The notes beneath the pieces were generated by a model. It did no database searches and was not told the origin of the DNA. It saw nothing but the letters and a program-made list of their open reading frames with translations. Of a DNA stretch of 50,770 nt, positions 1-7,977 are shown in pieces. The number at the start of each line of letters is the position of its first letter. Position 1 is the stretch's first letter. Both the position numbers and the translations under genes were made by a program. Source of the stretch: JAFGPF01 sp964500415 (GTDB lineage: Bacteria > Chloroflexota > Dehalococcoidia > Dehalococcoidales > RBG-16-60-22); NCBI GenBank assembly GCA_964500415.1, contig CAZCOB010000013.1:1-50770 (forward strand), given 5' to 3'.

Positions 1-2
1 GT

Positions 3-275
3 AAGAACTTCCTCGTCCAAGGCGGAGACCTCCGCTCCTTGCAGGAGATAATGGGCCACGCCGACATTCAAACTACCCAGAAGTACGCATCACTCAATCT
101 CAGCGACATCATTAAAAAGCACCGCAAGTTTAGTCCGCTAAACGTGGCTCGCGCAACCGAGCCAGCCAGCCTGCCTGATAGCAATGGTGTATTAGAACAA
201 GCCGAAGCCATATTGAATAATTCAAAAGACATTGACGCTTTAGGAGATGACGGCAGTACTCACCATACGGACTAA
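3..275 (+). CDS. Tyrosine recombinase/phage integrase, C-terminal end (5' partial)
   Basis: The open frame runs in from the left edge, so only about the last 90 residues are visible. They contain the end of a tyrosine recombinase catalytic domain: a segment reading SLQEIMGHADIQTTQKYASL, with the conserved GHAD-type His box about ten residues before the presumed nucleophilic Tyr (QKYASL). A roughly 60-residue tail after the Tyr is longer than in XerC/XerD. Such enzymes cut and rejoin DNA at attachment or dif-like sites. The gene lies next to an unknown gene (332-913) that may belong to the same element. Whether it is an element integrase or a Xer-type housekeeping protein cannot be decided from the fragment; I favour an element integrase. 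Confidence 0.85.
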   Translation, partial: KNFLVQGGDLRSLQEIMGHADIQTTQKYASLNLSDIIKKHRKFSPLNVARATEPASLPDSNGVLEQAEAILNNSKDIDALGDDGSTHHTD

Positions 276-331
276 ATAATCCACATGAAAAAAAACGGTA
301 TATTAAAGAAAAATCCCAGTAAAGGAGAGCT

Positions 332-913
332 ATGTTCAGTAAAAAGAAAGATCGGGAAAAGGAAAAACGAGCCAATGAAAAACTGGTTCGAAAGGTCTTG
401 GGGAAAGATTCGAAACGCAGGGTATTTGGTTTTCTGTGTTCTCCAGCGATCCAGGCGTCTTTGAAATCGCTTTCAGATCAAATTCATGCCCCCCTATTTG
501 CTCTGGCGGAACATGTGCTTCAGTTGGGTGCGATGCAGCTAGAAGAGGTGAATAATAACCCCGAACAACGCGAAGAATTGCGGCGTCACCTTACCGAGGT
601 GCACGTTGAGATGAGAACTATTGAAAAAGTCGCCAGGTATGACGCGGAAGCCGCCGATGTTCTGGAAATGGAAAGAATTCGCCGCTTCAGCATTGATAAG
701 GCTACCCGGCAACTGGTTGTGAAGTTTATGAGATTGGGGCTCAAGCCTGAAGAACTCGAGGAGATGATTCTATTCGGGCACCACTGCAGATTAGCAATTG
801 CACAAGGCTGGCCTCGTCCCCCGGAAATTTCTCCCAAGAGTTATTCTTATCGACCTCCTAATACTATCACAAAACACAATCCAGATGAGTCTGAAAATAA
901 ATTACCTGAATAG
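332..913 (+). CDS. Hypothetical protein, 193 aa, next to recombinase
   Basis: I do not recognise this family. The ATG at 332 has a good ribosome binding site (AAAGGAGAGCT just upstream). The N-terminus is strongly charged (many Lys/Arg/Glu in residues 3-35). It is followed by a predicted helical region whose FLCSPAIQASLKSLSDQIHAPLFALAEHVLQLG stretch is more hydrophobic, written here only to mark residues about 34-66. The C-terminal 30 residues are Pro/Ser/Asn-rich and probably disordered. No signal peptide or membrane helix is evident. It starts 56 bp after the recombinase stop on the same strand, so co-transcription is plausible, and an accessory role for the same element is possible but unproven. 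Confidence 0.7.
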   Translation: MFSKKKDREKEKRANEKLVRKVLGKDSKRRVFGFLCSPAIQASLKSLSDQIHAPLFALAEHVLQLGAMQLEEVNNNPEQREELRRHLTEVHVEMRTIEKVARYDAEAADVLEMERIRRFSIDKATRQLVVKFMRLGLKPEELEEMILFGHHCRLAIAQGWPRPPEISPKSYSYRPPNTITKHNPDESENKLPE

Positions 914-1173
914 CCTGGAGATTCGGGTATGGCGACCACGCTGCCCCACGGTCTTGTTGGACCCAAGGTCAATCGATCTGCCATACCCAGCCTCCGGCAG
1001 ACATTCTATCATATTATTTGAGATACAAGGTCAATAAGCCCCCAGCTCCTGAAGCTATTTTGACTATGGCAACGAGGTAAGAAGTGGTACCACTATCGGG
1101 GGCAGGACACTTCCTCTTACTTTATGGAGAAAGTGGTGAAATTGGCCAATTATCTTTGGAAAATTTGATACCA
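914..1173. other. Intergenic region between convergent genes
   Basis: The 260 bp between the 193-aa gene and the convergent SDR gene hold no convincing gene. I see a 12-bp perfect palindrome, AATTGGCCAATT (1140-1151), and a shorter one, TGGTACCA (about 1085-1092). Neither is followed by a clear T-tract, so I do not call a terminator. This is the likely junction between the recombinase-bearing element and the catabolic operon. Confidence 0.4.
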
Positions 1174-1971
1174 TTATTTTTCTTTACTTATATTTCCCAG
1201 CCAAGATTCAACATACCCGTAGGCTGTCCAGCCCCCATCCATTATGATGGTCTGACCCTGGATATATTTAGATTCTTCTGAGGCTAGGAACACCACCAGA
1301 TCAGCTATCTCTTCAGGTTTAGCTAACCGACCGTTGGGAATCCGATTGGCCAGTTCATTTAAATCTAGAGTACGAGCGGTTACAAGATTCCTTACCAACT
1401 CCGTTTCCACATACCCGGGAGCGATGGCATTAACGTTGATGTTATATCTTGCCCACTCAGAGCCTAAAACCTTAGTCAGAGCCATAACTCCGGCTTTGGC
1501 AGTACAATAGCAGGCCCTCTCCGGGAAAGCCACAATACCGTTAATCGAGGCTATATTGATAATTTTACCGCTTTTCTGTTTTATCATTTCATTGCCGGCA
1601 GCCTGGCTACAAAAGAAGACACCCGTCAGCATAACATCGATACCCCGTCTCCATTTATCTTCTTCCAGTTCCGAAGAAGGGCCAACGACGGATATACCGG
1701 CATTATTAACCAGTATGTCGATTTTTCCGAGTTGCCCCACTACCATCTGAATCATCTTCTCCACTGCTGACTTATTAGATACGTCGGCCTGAATTACCAT
1801 GACGCGTCGTCTTAGTCTCTTAATTTCCTGAGAGACTTTCTCGGCTGCCTTTACGGAAGTCGAGCAATTCAGCGCCACATCAGCTCCCTCTCTAGCTAAA
1901 GCCAGAGCAATAGCACGCCCGATACCGCGGCTAGCGCCGGTTACGAGGGCTACTTTGTTTTGAAATTTCAT
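1174..1971 (-). CDS. SDR family NAD(P)-dependent oxidoreductase (FabG-like)
   Basis: This is a 265-aa classical short-chain dehydrogenase/reductase, which reduces a ketone or oxidises an alcohol with NAD(P)H. Visible motifs: TGASRGIG (cofactor Rossmann loop, about residues 11-18), NNAGIS (about 90-95), a Ser-containing INIASINGI strand, and the catalytic YCTAK (YxxxK). The C-terminal IIMDGGWTAYG resembles the usual family ending, with a 16-residue extra tail. The ATG is preceded by GAGG. It is the last gene of a minus-strand operon, 47 bp after the CoA-transferase. The substrate is unknown; the context suggests a keto or hydroxy acyl intermediate produced by the upstream cyclase and CoA-transferase. 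Confidence 0.93.
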   Translation of the reverse strand: MKFQNKVALVTGASRGIGRAIALALAREGADVALNCSTSVKAAEKVSQEIKRLRRRVMVIQADVSNKSAVEKMIQMVVGQLGKIDILVNNAGISVVGPSSELEEDKWRRGIDVMLTGVFFCSQAAGNEMIKQKSGKIINIASINGIVAFPERACYCTAKAGVMALTKVLGSEWARYNINVNAIAPGYVETELVRNLVTARTLDLNELANRIPNGRLAKPEEIADLVVFLASEESKYIQGQTIIMDGGWTAYGYVESWLGNISKEK

Positions 1972-2018
1972 CTACTGCCTCTCGTCGTTAGTTGGTATCC
2001 CGTACCCTTGTCAACAGG

Positions 2019-3236
2019 TTACGGGATTACTTTCTGCTCCTTCATTTCTTCTAAGTCTTCCCAGGTATAGCCAGCAGCTAATAACACCTCTTCAGTATGA
2101 GCGCCCAATTGCGGCGCAACACTGGTAATTTTTGCGGGGGTCTCGCTGAACTGTAACGGGCTATTCAACAATCTGGCCTCTCCCATAATCGGATGCTCAA
2201 TCTTTGTGAAGAAATTATTAGCCCGCGCTTGTTCGTCCTCCAGAATTTCAGGAATGAAATGATTCCCGCTGACGATAAGGTCATATTCTTTAAATTTCTC
2301 TTCCCATTCCACCCAGGTTTTCTTGACGAAGAGCTTGTCCAGCTTTTTAATGATTTCCTCTGCGTGTTCATCCCGCTTTTCCATGGTGTCGTAGCGCGGG
2401 TCGTTAATCCATTCCTCTTTGCCGATGGCCTTACAGAACGACGTCCAGTATTCCTGGTTGGGATGGACCATCATCATCCATCGGTCTTTAGCTTTATAAG
2501 AGTTATACATTGGGTTCGGATTGCGTGTCCTCTCCCAAATTTTGGGCGGGTAGCCGTAAAGATTAATCTGTGTATCCAAACCCAACGTCCAGACAGCGGT
2601 GTGATACAAAGAAAGCTCGATCGCCTGCCCCTTGCCGGTTTTTTGTCGGTAATACAAGGCGGCGCAAATGCCGCTGGTCATGTGGGCAGATGCTACCATG
2701 TCCATCATGCCCGGGCGCTGGATAGCCGGAGGAATATGCGAGCCAGCCGTAACTAAACCCATCAGCCCGCCGTAGGACCAGGCGGCTACGTAATCATATC
2801 CCCGGTCTTTAGCTTTGGGACCTTTAGTCCCGTAACCTGTAAGCAGGCAATGTATCAAACGCGGGTATTTATCCTTGAGGTCAGCATAAGTGAGTTTAAA
2901 TTTTTCCAGCACATCAACGGAATAGTTGGTAATAAAGACATCAGCATCATTAAGAAGCCTGGCTATTACTTCCTGACCCTTTGGAGTCCGTAAATTCAAA
3001 GCGACACTTTTCTTACTGCGGTTGAGGAACTCAAAATGAAGCTCAATTTCCCCTTTATCGTTTTTTATGATGAGTGGAGTCCGGTTAAAACTATTCAGAC
3101 TTCTCTGCCAGTCACCCCAGAGAGGCTCGATTTTTATAACATCGGCGCCCCAGTCCGCCAACACCGCCGTTGTCGCCGGCAAGGCAACCACCTGGTCGAA
3201 AGCTATTACTTTGACACCTTCTAGTAATTTAGGCAC
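2019..3236 (-). CDS. CaiB/BaiF family (family III) CoA-transferase
   Basis: At 405 aa this has the usual length of a family III CoA-transferase, which moves CoA between carboxylic acids through aspartyl-CoA intermediates. The N-terminus shows the typical LLEGVKVIAFDQVVALPATT and DWGADVIKIEP pattern. The family's central region has Asp179 in PGMMDMVAS, the position of the catalytic Asp in formyl-CoA transferase. The C-terminal part contains the second conserved region (SPLQFSETP, APQLGAHTEEVL). It lies 24 bp downstream of the cupin gene and upstream of an SDR, so it probably activates an acid made in the same pathway as its CoA thioester. The substrate cannot be read from the sequence. Confidence 0.93.
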   Translation of the reverse strand: MPKLLEGVKVIAFDQVVALPATTAVLADWGADVIKIEPLWGDWQRSLNSFNRTPLIIKNDKGEIELHFEFLNRSKKSVALNLRTPKGQEVIARLLNDADVFITNYSVDVLEKFKLTYADLKDKYPRLIHCLLTGYGTKGPKAKDRGYDYVAAWSYGGLMGLVTAGSHIPPAIQRPGMMDMVASAHMTSGICAALYYRQKTGKGQAIELSLYHTAVWTLGLDTQINLYGYPPKIWERTRNPNPMYNSYKAKDRWMMMVHPNQEYWTSFCKAIGKEEWINDPRYDTMEKRDEHAEEIIKKLDKLFVKKTWVEWEEKFKEYDLIVSGNHFIPEILEDEQARANNFFTKIEHPIMGEARLLNSPLQFSETPAKITSVAPQLGAHTEEVLLAAGYTWEDLEEMKEQKVIP

Positions 3237-3260
3237 CTTGACTCCCTCAGGAAAATCATG

Positions 3261-3599
3261 TTAATAACTTATTACCACCATCATCGTTACTGGTTTATTG
3301 GTTTTATTGATTATTTCCCGACCTTCATTCGGCGCCAGATAAAGTGAATCCATCGGCCCCATCTTGACCTCTTCGGTGTTGTTTCTTACGGTAATTTCTC
3401 CATCCAAAACGATGTAAACCTTCTCATTTGGGTTATCTTCATATGCCCATTCGGCTCCGCCACCGGGCAGAAAGTAGGATAAGCCCACCCAGAATTTTTG
3501 AATGCCGGTTTCTTCCTTACCCTGGAGCCGCATAGCCGTCATATTGTAATGCTTGGCGGCAGCATACGGTTTAACCTGAGATAAACTGACTTTCTTCAC
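3261..3599 (-). CDS. Small single-domain cupin protein
   Basis: This is a 112-aa protein with a cupin beta-barrel pattern: a WAYEDNPNEKVYIVLDGEITVRN-type segment (residues about 55-77), then a turn GPMDSLYLAPNEGREIINKTNKPVTMMVV matching cupin motif 2, cited here by position only (about 81-109). The usual motif-1 metal His residues are not obvious, because the first His is replaced in the WAYEDNPNEKVY stretch. Metal binding is therefore uncertain. RBS AAAGGAG precedes the ATG. It is encoded between the cyclase and the CoA-transferase, so it may isomerise or hydrolyse a pathway intermediate or act as a small-molecule binder. Confidence 0.85.
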   Translation of the reverse strand: MKKVSLSQVKPYAAAKHYNMTAMRLQGKEETGIQKFWVGLSYFLPGGGAEWAYEDNPNEKVYIVLDGEITVRNNTEEVKMGPMDSLYLAPNEGREIINKTNKPVTMMVVISY

Positions 3600-3698
3600 G
3601 TTTCTCCTTTGAGGTTTTTCGGTGTAACCAACACATTGTTAGTACCTTTTTTGAAATGCAGAATGTTACTAATATTCCTGTTTTTAGTAATCTCTTAG

Positions 3699-3950
3699 TT
3701 AACCTGGATATTGGGTGGTAACTTTTTTATTCTTGTTGATGGCATATATGCATTTGGAATCACAAATATTACCCCAGTTACATCGCCATATAATAATCTC
3801 TGAATAGTCTCTATGTGTAATTATGTGGGGAACTAAAAACACTGTCTTACCATTTCTTAAGTTACCCTCTATAAAATTAACACAATAACCAGATTTGGGC
3901 ATTAAAAAAACCGATGCCTGTGATTTCGTATTAAAAAAATCATTATCCAT
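3699..3950 (-). CDS. Possible small Cys-containing protein, 83 aa
   Basis: This open frame fills most of the 397-bp gap between the cyclase and cupin genes, on the operon strand. The predicted protein looks protein-like rather than random: mixed hydrophobic and polar strands and a C-terminal part with closely placed Cys residues (WRCNWGNICDSKCIYA). There is no good Shine-Dalgarno before the ATG, and the DNA is AT-richer than its neighbours. I know no family for it. It could be a real small operon member or a chance frame in a long intercistronic spacer; I rate it slightly below even. Confidence 0.4.
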   Translation of the reverse strand: MDNDFFNTKSQASVFLMPKSGYCVNFIEGNLRNGKTVFLVPHIITHRDYSEIIIWRCNWGNICDSKCIYAINKNKKVTTQYPG

Positions 3951-3996
3951 CTTTGATTCTTCTATGAATCTCGCTTAATTTCTTTTATACCCTAAA

Positions 3997-4803
3997 TTAT
4001 TGTGTTCCGTATTTGTAGACCCGGTCAGGAACTTTGTTAATATTTTCTTCATCGATGAAAGCCACCATACGGACAATGGAGCCATCTCCCATATACCAGC
4101 GGATGGGGAAACCGGAAATTTTGCATCTCTTACCGACCACCTTGGCGATATCCCCGCCCACATTTTCCCAGCCGAGGATACCGTTACGCATGATCAGGTT
4201 ATGGCAGGGCTCCCACTCGGGGAAGTCCTGAAGCACATCATGGCCGGTAAGCTTTTTATATTCATCACAGATGTCTTTTCTTAATGGTCCGGGACCATGG
4301 GGACCGATAGCAGTGTGCAGGGGGTGATCCAGAGCTTGCTGATCTACACCCACAGCTTTGACTTTATGGGCGACAAACCACTCACCGACTTCTTTGCCCA
4401 ATCCGGGTGAATAACAGAAATATTGCGTGCTATCGCCCCAATACTTATTCCAACCAGTATGTATAATGATAATATCGCCTTCTTTCATTGGCAGCTTTTT
4501 GTTAGCAGCATCCAGGTCTTTGGCGGTAATCAGCTCCCACTTCCCCTTGGGTATGTCCCAAACTACGGCATCGCCGTAGTAACAAGTGAGAGGAATTTCG
4601 TGGGTGAAACGGCCTCCTTCAAAGACATGGGCCGGTGAATCGGCGTGGGTGGTGCAGTGCATAACGGTCGTTACCGTCTGTGAGAGTACCCCCGATTTAG
4701 CCATATACTGCATTCTCTCAATCTTAACATCGGCAAAATACGGCCACAGCGGCGAGCCGTTCCCAAACGGATGGCTTAAGTCTATTAGCACTTCTTTTCC
4801 CAT
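3997..4803 (-). CDS. Cyclase family (kynurenine-formamidase-like) metal-dependent hydrolase
   Basis: At 268 aa this belongs to the PF04199 cyclase family, whose members hydrolyse formamides, cyclic diketones and related compounds with a divalent metal. The metal-binding signature is HCTTHADSPAH (His49, His53, Asp55, His59), matching HxGTHxDxPxH except that the Gly is Thr. DIIIIHTGWNKYW and the later VDQQALDHP and HNLIMRNGILGWENV segments are also typical. The start has RBS AAAGGAG. It lies 28 bp downstream of the SDR gene. From memory, dihydrophloroglucinol cyclohydrolase of anaerobic phloroglucinol breakdown belongs to this type. An SDR plus cyclase pair therefore suggests reduction followed by ring opening of a cyclic 1,3-diketone (inference). 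Confidence 0.93.
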   Translation of the reverse strand: MGKEVLIDLSHPFGNGSPLWPYFADVKIERMQYMAKSGVLSQTVTTVMHCTTHADSPAHVFEGGRFTHEIPLTCYYGDAVVWDIPKGKWELITAKDLDAANKKLPMKEGDIIIIHTGWNKYWGDSTQYFCYSPGLGKEVGEWFVAHKVKAVGVDQQALDHPLHTAIGPHGPGPLRKDICDEYKKLTGHDVLQDFPEWEPCHNLIMRNGILGWENVGGDIAKVVGKRCKISGFPIRWYMGDGSIVRMVAFIDEENINKVPDRVYKYGTQ

Positions 4804-4831
4804 TGTTTTTTCTCCTTTATTTATTTTTGTA

Positions 4832-5596
4832 TTACCAGGTAGTAACTCCCCCGTCGATATACAAAATCTGCCCGGTTACGAAACTGGATGCATCGGAAGC
4901 AAAGAAAATAGTAGGGCCAACAATGTCTTCCGGCAACGCCCATTTTCCCATCGGGATACGGTCTCTCATTTGCTTTGCATATGCCGGTTCGGCCAGGGCA
5001 TCTTTAGTCAGGTCGGTTTCTACGATGGTCGGGGCTACGGCATTTACCAGGACATTAGATTTAGCCCATTCGCAGGCCAAGGTACGAGTGAGGGTATCCA
5101 CGGCACCTTTGCTGGGGCAATACGCCGCGTAGCCCGATGGCAGACCATATCTGCCTCTCACGGAGGAGATATTAATGATTCTCCCTCCCTTCTGTTTTAA
5201 CATCACCCTGCCTACTGCCTGGCAACACAGGAAAGTACCGCGTGTGTTAATATCCATCACCTTCTGCCATTCATCAATGGGGAAGGTATCGGCTGGCTTA
5301 CGTATGGCCAGCCCAGCGCTATTGACAAGGATATCGATACGTGGGAAAAATCTTAGAATTTTTGTGACCATGTTATTGACCTGTTTTTCATCGACGATAT
5401 CGACAGTAACGGCTAGCGATTTGCGGCCTTTTGCTTCTATCTCTGCGACTGTAATCTGAAGCGCATCTAAGTTCCGGCTGGCTACTACTACATCCGCGCC
5501 AGCATCGGCTAGTCCTAAGGCTACCGCTTTGCCGATGCCTCCATGACCACCAACTACCAGGGCTACTCTGCCATTCAGATCAAACATCTTGTTCAT
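4832..5596 (-). CDS. SDR family NAD(P)-dependent oxidoreductase, first gene of operon
   Basis: This is a classical SDR of 254 aa. The cofactor loop is GGHGGIG in place of the usual TGxxxGIG. NSAGLA, the SSVRGRYG strand and the catalytic YCPSK (YxxxK) follow. The end, YIDGGVTTW, is the standard C-terminus. I chose ATG 5596 because GGAG lies six bases upstream; an in-frame ATG at 5608 is too close to its own AAGGA. It is the first gene after a strong promoter (5851-5879). It is only moderately similar to the SDR at 1174-1971, so the operon has two distinct reductases. A likely role is reduction of a ring ketone before the cyclase acts (inference). Confidence 0.92.
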   Translation of the reverse strand: MNKMFDLNGRVALVVGGHGGIGKAVALGLADAGADVVVASRNLDALQITVAEIEAKGRKSLAVTVDIVDEKQVNNMVTKILRFFPRIDILVNSAGLAIRKPADTFPIDEWQKVMDINTRGTFLCCQAVGRVMLKQKGGRIINISSVRGRYGLPSGYAAYCPSKGAVDTLTRTLACEWAKSNVLVNAVAPTIVETDLTKDALAEPAYAKQMRDRIPMGKWALPEDIVGPTIFFASDASSFVTGQILYIDGGVTTW

Positions 5597-5850
5597 TTCT
5601 AACTCCATTTCCTTTTTGTCAGCTAAACTCGAAATTATGTAATAGTATTTTTAGCGAGGCTACGAGATCTCTTTCACTAAAGCAGGAGCTATACCTAGAA
5701 CAGCTTAAAGCCTCCCATTGAGCTGAGATATACACGATACCAAAATGATATCAAGAAAACCAAAGACGCTCAGGTTAGTTTGACATGACATAGTGTGCAC
5801 CTAAGAATTGTTACTGGATAAATTTCTTAACAATAGGGAAAATCCCGATA

Positions 5851-5879
5851 ATTATAGATGAATTAATATTAAATGTCAA
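5851..5879 (-). promoter_or_regulatory. Strong sigma-70 promoter for the SDR/cyclase operon
   Basis: Read on the minus strand, TTGACA (5879-5874), a 17-bp spacer and TATAAT (5856-5851) give a perfect consensus promoter. Transcription would start near 5844, leaving a leader of about 245 nt before the SDR start at 5596. One arm of the 14-bp inverted repeat begins directly upstream of the -35 box. Confidence 0.75.
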
Positions 5880-5880
5880 A

Positions 5881-5958
5881 TATTATATGTAATTTGAAAT
5901 ATTATACCAATTTACATTTTGTTGTATAATTGAATATGTTGTATAATTACATATAATA
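5881..5958. promoter_or_regulatory. 14-bp perfect inverted repeat, candidate MarR operator pair
   Basis: TATTATATGTAATT (5881-5894) is repeated exactly in inverse orientation as AATTACATATAATA (5945-5958), 50 bp apart. The left arm abuts the -35 box of the minus-strand operon promoter, and the right arm covers the -10 box of the proposed marR promoter. Two direct copies of GTTGTATAATT (5921-5931 and 5938-5948) lie between, with a 17-bp period. This is a plausible operator for the adjacent MarR regulator controlling itself and the divergent operon. Confidence 0.55.
5930..5957 (+). promoter_or_regulatory. Candidate promoter of the MarR regulator gene
   Basis: TTGAAT (5930-5935), a 16-bp spacer and TATAAT (5952-5957) lie upstream of the MarR gene. 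The -10 box is inside the right arm of the inverted repeat, which fits autoregulation. The region is very AT-rich, so alternative -10 boxes exist. Confidence 0.5.
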
Positions 5959-6021
5959 CTATATAGGAACATATATTTGATATGAGCCGTATTAAAACGT
6001 AAGAGAGGAGTATTTATTATT

Positions 6022-6525
6022 GTGGTCAAGAAAGTTCCAGATGAAATACAAAAAAACAGAATTACTAAAAAAGAAGACCCTGACATTAATCTGTTAATTA
6101 TGCTTGATCAATCGAGTAGTGTTATAACTACTGCAGTCGGGCTTGAACTCAAATGTCTACGAACTACCCAAGCCCAGGTGAGAATTCTGAGCATGCTTTC
6201 TCGGGAGAACAGGCCCGTCACAATAGATGAGTTGTCTAATTGGACATTTAAGGAGTTTAACTCAGTATCCACTCTTATCAATAGAATGGAAAAACGCGGT
6301 TTAATAAAGAAGATCAAAAAGAACGAGGATTTAAAAACCTATATTGTTCCAACCGAAAAAGGCAATGTCCTGTATCATAAGAAAGTCAAAGAACAATCAA
6401 TCCATCTAATATTTGGTACACTATCGGATGAGGAAAAGAAACAGCTTTATAATATATTGAAAAAGGTACGCGACACCACGAGTAATTTCTTGGGTTTGGA
6501 TTTTAAGCCACCGTTTTTACCATAA
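6022..6525 (+). CDS. MarR family transcriptional regulator
   Basis: This is a 167-aa winged-helix regulator. The order fits MarR: an N-terminal dimerisation helix (VITTAVGLELKCLRTTQAQ), the helix-turn-helix (RPVTIDELSNWTFKEFNSVSTLINRMEKRGL, residues about 72-102, given for location), a wing with Lys-rich KKIKKNEDLKTY, then YIVPTEKG and the C-terminal dimerisation helices. Such proteins bind palindromes as dimers and usually release DNA on binding a phenolic or other small ligand. The start is taken as GTG 6022, with GGAG 12 bases upstream. It is divergent from the SDR/cyclase operon and upstream of the Opp-type operon, so it may control either or both. Confidence 0.92.
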   Translation: MVKKVPDEIQKNRITKKEDPDINLLIMLDQSSSVITTAVGLELKCLRTTQAQVRILSMLSRENRPVTIDELSNWTFKEFNSVSTLINRMEKRGLIKKIKKNEDLKTYIVPTEKGNVLYHKKVKEQSIHLIFGTLSDEEKKQLYNILKKVRDTTSNFLGLDFKPPFLP

Positions 6526-6537
6526 AAAATATCAAAT

Positions 6538-6599
6538 AGTTGTTTTCTGAAGAGAACAGGTCACTATGTGGACAGAAACAACTTTCTGGTAGTTTTTTT
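6538..6599 (+). terminator. Probable terminator after the MarR gene
   Basis: AGTTGTTTTCTG (6538-6549) pairs with CAGAAACAACT (6573-6583) with one bulged base. A T-run lies at 6593-6599. The distance of about nine bases between stem and T-run is longer than ideal, so this is a moderate call. Confidence 0.45.
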
Positions 6600-6795
6600 C
6601 TTATAGAAGATATCCGATTATGCTCGGCTATACTACATAGCCATTCACTTCAAACATAATCGCACCACTATCTCATACGTCCCACATCTCAAATGTTAGC
6701 TCAAAATCGTGTTTATACCGAGATGTAATATTCCTAATATGTTCGAGTAAATAAAGATTCATTTTAGGATAAATGGTTTTCCTACCGTTTTTTGC

Positions 6796-6824
6796 TTGAC
6801 ATTATCGTGTAAATATATTAGTGT
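6796..6824 (+). promoter_or_regulatory. Weak promoter candidate for the Opp-type operon
   Basis: TTGACA (6796-6801) is followed after 17 bp by TAGTGT (6819-6824), a poor -10. It resembles the better promoter at 11065-11093, which also starts TTGACATTA. The remaining 448-bp gap between the MarR gene and oppB has no gene that I can support. Confidence 0.4.
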
Positions 6825-6890
6825 TTATAACATCATATATAAACTTATAAATGAAATAATATATGAACTATATGGTTTTTCATTATAAAC

Positions 6891-6915
6891 ATACTAATAT
6901 TATTCTAATTAGTAT
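6891..6915. promoter_or_regulatory. Palindrome upstream of the Opp-type operon
   Basis: ATACTAAT (6891-6898) and ATTAGTAT (6908-6915) form perfect 8-bp arms around a 9-bp spacer, ending 58 bp before the oppB start. The symmetry and position fit a dimeric regulator operator in the leader; the regulator is not identified. Confidence 0.4.
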
Positions 6916-6973
6916 CTGTATATAGCAGCAATCTCAGCTGGAGTTATGGTGTATTAAGTAAGAAAGGGATGAA

Positions 6974-7963
6974 ATGGCTGCTTATGCAATCAGACGCTTA
7001 TTGCTTATTATTCCCACTTTTTTACTAATTACAATTTTGGTCTTTTTATCAGCACGCTTCATCCCTGGTGATGTGATTGATATGATGCTTGCCCAGATGA
7101 GCACATCCGGAACGGCATCAGATATGACCCGACAGAACCTTGAAAAGGCTTTGGGATTAAGTGCGCCAATGCATATCCAGTATATTCGCTGGTTGGGGGT
7201 AGCGCCTCAAGAAACAGGTGAGTTCCAGGGTGTTTTTCAGGGGAATCTAGGGGAATCCTTATGGAAAAATGAAGATGTAATCAAGCTCATGGTTGAAAGG
7301 CTTCCAGTTTCCGTTGAACTTGGCCTTATTGCTATCATAACAGCTCTCCTGATTTCGTTTCCTATCGGCATTTATTCAGCGATACGGCAGGATACGGTGG
7401 GTGATTATTCTAGCCGTAGCATTGCAATTATATTTATTTCCGTTCCCTCCTTTTGGATCGCTACTTTGATATTTGTCTATCCACCTATCTGGTGGGGATG
7501 GTCGCCTCCCACGGAATACATCCAAATTACTAAAGATTTCTTAGGAAACCTGGCGCAGTTTATCATCCCAGGCTTTATAACGGGTATGGTGATGGGCGGC
7601 ACATTAATGAGAATGATACGAACAATGATGCTGGAAACATTAAGACAGGATTATATAAGGACTGCCTGGGCAAAGGGTTTGAAAGAACGTGCGGTCATTA
7701 TGGGGCATGCGCTTAAAAATGCGTTATTACCGATAGTTACCATTATAGGGGGTATGATTCCTATGGTGATCGTCGGTGAAGTGATCATGGAACAGATATT
7801 TGCATTACCAGGAGTTGGTATCTTGACTTTTCAAGCATTGGGCCAGCGAGATTATCCGTTGATTCAAGGAATTAACATGCTTCTAGCAGTCATAGTGTTA
7901 TTATCCAATATTGTGGTTGACCTTTTTTACGCCTGGATAGACCCCAGAGTTCAGTATAGATAA
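6974..7963 (+). CDS. OppB/DppB-type ABC transporter permease
   Basis: This is a 329-aa inner-membrane permease for peptides, nickel or other solutes. The N-terminus AAYAIRRLLLIIPTFLLITI with FIPGD is the family hallmark: first membrane helix followed by a periplasmic loop. About six membrane segments can be traced. The cytoplasmic EAA loop is present before the end (EVIMEQIFALPGVGILT, then ALGQRDYPLIQG), and the C-terminus has the usual DLFYAWIDPRVQY. The ATG has AAGGGATGA upstream. It is the first gene of oppBCDF. The substrate cannot be inferred from the family name, because members carry many non-peptide compounds. Confidence 0.95.
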   Translation: MAAYAIRRLLLIIPTFLLITILVFLSARFIPGDVIDMMLAQMSTSGTASDMTRQNLEKALGLSAPMHIQYIRWLGVAPQETGEFQGVFQGNLGESLWKNEDVIKLMVERLPVSVELGLIAIITALLISFPIGIYSAIRQDTVGDYSSRSIAIIFISVPSFWIATLIFVYPPIWWGWSPPTEYIQITKDFLGNLAQFIIPGFITGMVMGGTLMRMIRTMMLETLRQDYIRTAWAKGLKERAVIMGHALKNALLPIVTIIGGMIPMVIVGEVIMEQIFALPGVGILTFQALGQRDYPLIQGINMLLAVIVLLSNIVVDLFYAWIDPRVQYR

Positions 7964-7977
7964 GGAAAAATTGCATA

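Noticed and set aside
2193..2756. 187-codon plus-strand frame
   Set aside because: Antisense to the CaiB-type gene, which has clear motifs; no RBS and no recognisable domain.
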